Source of the DNA: Halieaceae bacterium UBA3479
GTDB taxonomy: Bacteria; Pseudomonadota; Gammaproteobacteria; Pseudomonadales; Halieaceae
DNA: 7,419 nt
Assembly: GCA_002377985.1 (NCBI GenBank)
Contig: DFQW01000152.1
Coordinates: forward strand, 1-7,419
Direction of reading: 5' to 3'
A program made the position numbers and the translations under genes. Of this stretch, positions 6,524 to 7,419 are shown piece after piece. The notes under the pieces are model-generated. The model searched no databases. It worked only from the letters and a program-made list of their open reading frames with translations, and had not been told where the DNA came from. Within the stretch, counting starts at the first letter, position 1; every line of letters starts with the position of its first letter.

Positions 6524-7298
6524 CGATTCATTGGTAACCACGCGGGAGGTTACCGATTGGCAGGGGCTCCACCTGTTTCATTTTGATCTGTCGTCCTGCT
6601 CACAAAAAGTCCGGATTCTGTTCAACGAGCTGGGAATAGGCTTTGAGTCTCACCCCATTAATCTGATGCGCGACGAACAGCGCAGCGATTGGTACCTCGG
6701 GATTAATCCGCGCGGTGAGGTGCCAGTACTCGTCCACGACGGAGCAGTCCATACGGAAAGCAACGACATCATTCAGTACATTGATTTGCACTTTGCTCAA
6801 CCGGGGCGATCGTTCCTCCCTTCATCCGACTCCGAACGTCAAGATATGCAGGATTTGATGGACCTTGAGAATGAGCTTCATCAAGACCTTAGAACCCTTA
6901 CCTTTACGTACCTGGCACCTGATGTAAAAAATCGAGTTAGCAATGCAAACGACGATCTTAACTTCATCGGTCGCTTCAACAGCGCATTGGAGACGCTCGA
7001 CCAGCGGCTTCAAAGCCGCCCTTTTTTACTCCGGGATCGCCTGACCCTGCTCGATATCAGCTGGTTCATCACGCTCTATAGACTGCACCTTGCCGGCTAT
7101 CCACTCGAGGATCACCCCAAGCTGGCAAGCTATTTCGATCGAATAAAAGCACGTCCAACCTTCGCAAAGGAGGTTGTAGCAGGTCCGCTGAACTTAAGGC
7201 TGGCAACAGCCATCTACCGTCGGCTAAACCGTGTTTTCGGGCGCTCGCTGGCCAGCGATTACCTGCGATGGCAGCGCAACCACGCCACTACAAACTGA
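6513..7298 (+). CDS. Glutathione S-transferase family protein
   Basis: A 261-residue GST-fold protein. The N-terminal thioredoxin-like domain (about 18-97) has the SSCSQKVRI segment at 27-35, where Ser27, Ser28 or Cys29 could activate glutathione, then NPRGEVPVLVHDG (65-77) with cis-Pro71 and the glutathione-contacting E82-S83 in TESNDIIQYID. The C-terminal helical domain includes LTLLDISWF (the GST N-capping box area) and ends with a basic tail after about residue 225. GSTs are found in many ring-cleavage clusters (BphK is one) as isomerases, dehalogenases or thiol-adduct removers; lignin beta-etherases belong to the same fold and have a similar SDWxxxINPRG...HDG...TES stretch, but that stretch is common in GSTs. 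ATG 6513 overlaps the FAH stop and has no obvious Shine-Dalgarno site, so translation is likely coupled. It is the last gene of the rightward operon. Role here: unknown, probably handling a reactive intermediate. Confidence 0.88.
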   Translation: MLLDDSLVTTREVTDWQGLHLFHFDLSSCSQKVRILFNELGIGFESHPINLMRDEQRSDWYLGINPRGEVPVLVHDGAVHTESNDIIQYIDLHFAQPGRSFLPSSDSERQDMQDLMDLENELHQDLRTLTFTYLAPDVKNRVSNANDDLNFIGRFNSALETLDQRLQSRPFLLRDRLTLLDISWFITLYRLHLAGYPLEDHPKLASYFDRIKARPTFAKEVVAGPLNLRLATAIYRRLNRVFGRSLASDYLRWQRNHATTN

Positions 7299-7340
7299 CT
7301 GACGGCAATCGACGCTACGGATAAGAGGCAACTCCGCTCT
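7299..7340. other. Short gap between converging genes
   Basis: This gap of about 42 bp separates the GST stop from the stop of the opposing gene. AAGAG (7323-7327) and CTCTT (7337-7341) could pair as a 5-bp hairpin, but there is no T-run on either side, so no terminator is claimed. Nothing else is seen. Confidence 0.4.
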
Positions 7341-7419
7341 TCATCGCTTGCCACGAGCCAATTCATTCATTAGTTTCAGTGCGTCCACGCGTGTCTTAGT
7401 GCGGCCAATCGGCCTTGAC
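7341..7419 (-). CDS. C-terminal end of an unidentified protein (gene enters from the right)
   Basis: The minus strand is open from the right edge to a TGA at 7343-7341, giving 26 codons including the stop. The peptide ends KLMNELARGKR, a charged helical tail typical of a real protein end, and the other two minus frames are less convincing. It would converge with the GST gene. It is too short to name a family, and could be chance. Confidence 0.5.
   Translation of the reverse strand, partial: SRPIGRTKTRVDALKLMNELARGKR

Noticed and set aside
7323..7341. Rho-independent terminator between the GST and the opposing gene
   Set aside because: Only a 5-bp AAGAG/CTCTT stem, an unpaired loop of 9 bases and no T-run on either strand.
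1..7419. Mobile element, phage or defence system
   Set aside because: No transposase, integrase, terminal repeats, att sites or toxin-antitoxin pair are seen. All genes fit a catabolic cluster.

Overview
The window is a compact, protein-dense block of bacterial chromosome with about half its bases G+C. The gene style (short gaps, overlapping starts, Shine-Dalgarno sites, TetR control, secreted sulfatase) suggests a Gram-negative proteobacterium, perhaps an aquatic gammaproteobacterium. That placement is inference from protein character only. No rRNA, tRNA, CRISPR array or insertion sequence was seen.

Layout: two gene sets diverge from a 123-bp control region (3771-3893). Leftward, on the minus strand, run a PheA/TfdB/MhpA-type FAD aromatic hydroxylase (2109-3770), a short-chain dehydrogenase of the BKR-like subgroup (1328-2107), a fumarylacetoacetate-hydrolase (FAH) fold enzyme with an N-terminal membrane anchor (285-1319), and the start of a secreted arylsulfatase (1-274, leaving the window). 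Rightward, on the plus strand, run a TetR-family regulator (3894-4544), a type I (VOC-fold) extradiol dioxygenase (4537-5544), a soluble FAH-family enzyme (5558-6523) and a glutathione S-transferase (6513-7298). At the right edge the last codons of an opposing gene are probably present (7341-7419).

Interpretation: this looks like a degradation cluster for a phenolic or polycyclic substrate. The sulfatase could free a phenol from a sulfate ester, the flavin hydroxylase would make a catechol, the extradiol enzyme would open the ring, and the FAH enzymes and GST would process the ring-cleavage product. The SDR would oxidise or reduce an alcohol or carbonyl intermediate. The substrate is not identifiable from sequence alone. 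No alpha/beta-fold C-C hydrolase, aldolase or acylating aldehyde dehydrogenase lies in the window.

The control region holds two face-to-face promoters that appear to share one -35 heptamer, and a perfect TCTCA-N4-TGAGA inverted repeat near the predicted start of the leftward transcript. This suggests that the TetR protein represses the hydroxylase operon. The features most worth a second look are the membrane-anchored FAH enzyme beside the sulfatase, the shared -35 arrangement, and the combination of a GST and two different FAH enzymes with an extradiol dioxygenase.
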